From assembly GCF_024138675.1 (NCBI RefSeq), contig NZ_CP090959.1, forward strand, positions 3,646,001 to 3,710,000: DNA of 64,000 bases. The letters run 5' to 3'. The notes beneath the pieces were generated by a model. It saw only the letters and a list, made by a program, of their open reading frames with translations. It searched no databases and was not told the origin of the DNA. This DNA is from Simiduia sp. 21SJ11W-1. Its GTDB lineage: Bacteria > Pseudomonadota > Gammaproteobacteria > Pseudomonadales > Cellvibrionaceae. Below are positions 63,259 through 64,000 of the stretch, piece by piece. The position numbers and the translations under genes are program-made. The first letter of the stretch is position 1, and each line of letters starts with the position of its first letter.

Positions 63259-64000
63259 GGCGCAGGCACCTCACCGACATATCGCAATGCTTGATGCTCT
63301 GTACCGAGCAGGTGGCGTTCGGCACTGGCCACGCACATAAAATTTTGTACAGCCAGCGGCGCAAACCAACCTGCGGGCAAGTTTTCATTGTTCGCAGCCG
63401 CCAGCACCTGGCTGTTGCGCAAACTGTAGAGGTAGTCGCGCCGGCAGGTAAAGCAGGGGCCGGCATCAAAGATGTCTACGTGGGGGCTCTGTACAAAGCC
63501 TTCTGTTTTGGCAACGGCAATCACATCGGCGTCTTCCGGTGCGGCCTTGCCAATCACACTGCGGGCATCGTCGTTAAGCAGTGCCTCATAAATGGGGTAA
63601 GGCGGCGCCAGCTCGCCGATAAAGGCTTTGCTTAAGGTGCCACAGTAGTGCTCGGCCTGGTCGTATTCCATATTGAAAAACGCGCGCCCAACGGCGTTCC
63701 AAAAAGGCGATTCGGCTTTATGGTTTGTCACGCCCACAAACTCAACAATTACCTCTTCGCAAAAACGCTCGGGAAAACTGGCCATGAATAGAATGCGCGC
63801 GCGCGATAGCAATTCGATATTGGCACGGTTGCGGTATTGGGCGTGAATAAAGAATGCACTCAGCACGGTTTTGTCTTGATTATCGGTAACCAGTAGCAAC
63901 CGCGCTAGCCTGTTCGACTCGCCCGTGGTTTGTGAGTAGGCCAAATAGCGCTCGCGCCGAAAATTAAAATAGGGGTCGCGTACGCCGGATTTGGCCACCA
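63255..64000 (-). CDS. Arginine N-succinyltransferase AstA-like, N-terminus outside window
   Basis: The visible 248 residues match the AstA family: FWNAVGRAFFNMEYDQAEHYCGTLSKAFIGELAPPYPIYEALL, SVIGKAAPEDADV, VDIFDAGPCF. Succinyl-CoA:arginine acyltransferase starts the AST route of arginine breakdown. The gene continues past the right edge, so the first codon here is internal and the full length is unknown. No other ast genes are visible. Confidence 0.85.
   Translation of the reverse strand, partial: VAKSGVRDPYFNFRRERYLAYSQTTGESNRLARLLLVTDNQDKTVLSAFFIHAQYRNRANIELLSRARILFMASFPERFCEEVIVEFVGVTNHKAESPFWNAVGRAFFNMEYDQAEHYCGTLSKAFIGELAPPYPIYEALLNDDARSVIGKAAPEDADVIAVAKTEGFVQSPHVDIFDAGPCFTCRRDYLYSLRNSQVLAAANNENLPAGWFAPLAVQNFMCVASAERHLLGTEHQALRYVGEVPAP

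Noticed and set aside
1-64000. tRNA, rRNA, CRISPR, integrase or transposase genes
   Set aside because: None seen by eye; a tRNAscan or covariance search could not be run here.

Overview
The window looks like chromosome of a free-living, motile, probably marine gammaproteobacterium of the Cellvibrionales type (Simiduia/Teredinibacter-like). This is inferred from moderately high GC, a che operon with CheD, PEP-CTERM and RND genes, a RimK cluster and a Pseudomonas-like mms valine operon; no rRNA or marker gene is present to prove it. I see no tRNA, rRNA, CRISPR array, prophage or transposase.

Layout. 1-9334: chemotaxis operon read rightwards, entering the window inside a cheW: cheW, cheW-like, a soluble globin-like/triple-PAS receptor, cheR, cheD, cheB, a membrane MCP-like protein, then a STAS protein and a receiver-PP2C-kinase protein resembling the HsbA/HsbR pair. 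9415-11698: small outer-membrane barrel, PEP-CTERM exported protein and a 970-bp palindrome-rich gap. 11699-20556 (mostly minus): class II aldolase-like protein, DUF808 membrane protein, RND pump and adaptor, and an ECF sigma factor overlapping a membrane-anchored VWA protein. 20716-23649: TSUP permease, small secreted protein, HxlR regulator, transglutaminase-like protein, DUF350 protein. 23696-26688 (minus): cobUTCS for the cobalamin lower ligand. 26872-31180: RimB-like protease, rimK, AstE/aspartoacylase-like hydrolase, CorA/ZntB-type transporter, MscS channel. 31224-32548: spermidine-synthase-like protein and a stand-alone BLUF photoreceptor. 33022-38346: second chemotaxis unit, cheA-cheW-quadruple-PAS receptor, behind a sigma-28-like promoter and closed by a strong terminator. 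38495-42208 (minus): DUF3592-like protein, mgtE, ettA. 42344-46336: EAL protein with degenerate GGDEF plus three tandem paralogous periplasmic binding proteins. 46358-47977: anti-sigma/ECF pair and divergent DoxX. 47983-54968: AraC-type regulator divergent from a valine operon (mmsA, acyl-CoA dehydrogenase, enoyl-CoA hydratase, 3-hydroxyisobutyryl-CoA hydrolase, mmsB). 54965-62424: GNAT, then two very large c-di-GMP enzymes (4xGAF-GGDEF-EAL and 4xPAS-GGDEF-EAL). 62467-64000 (minus): two AstA-like genes, the second cut by the window edge.

Theme. Much of the window is signal transduction: two chemoreceptor arrays with soluble PAS-type receptors, a light sensor, an HsbRA-like partner switch and three c-di-GMP proteins. 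Together they suggest that oxygen/redox or light cues are coupled to swimming and the sessile switch. The most unusual direct observations are: a near-identical tract shared by two cheW genes 35 kb apart; a receptor globin domain whose proximal heme histidine is replaced by tyrosine; a PixD-like BLUF gene with an attenuator-like leader next to a sigma-28-like cheA promoter; three copies of a structured hairpin repeat with a conserved core; and the EAL-plus-three-binding-protein operon.
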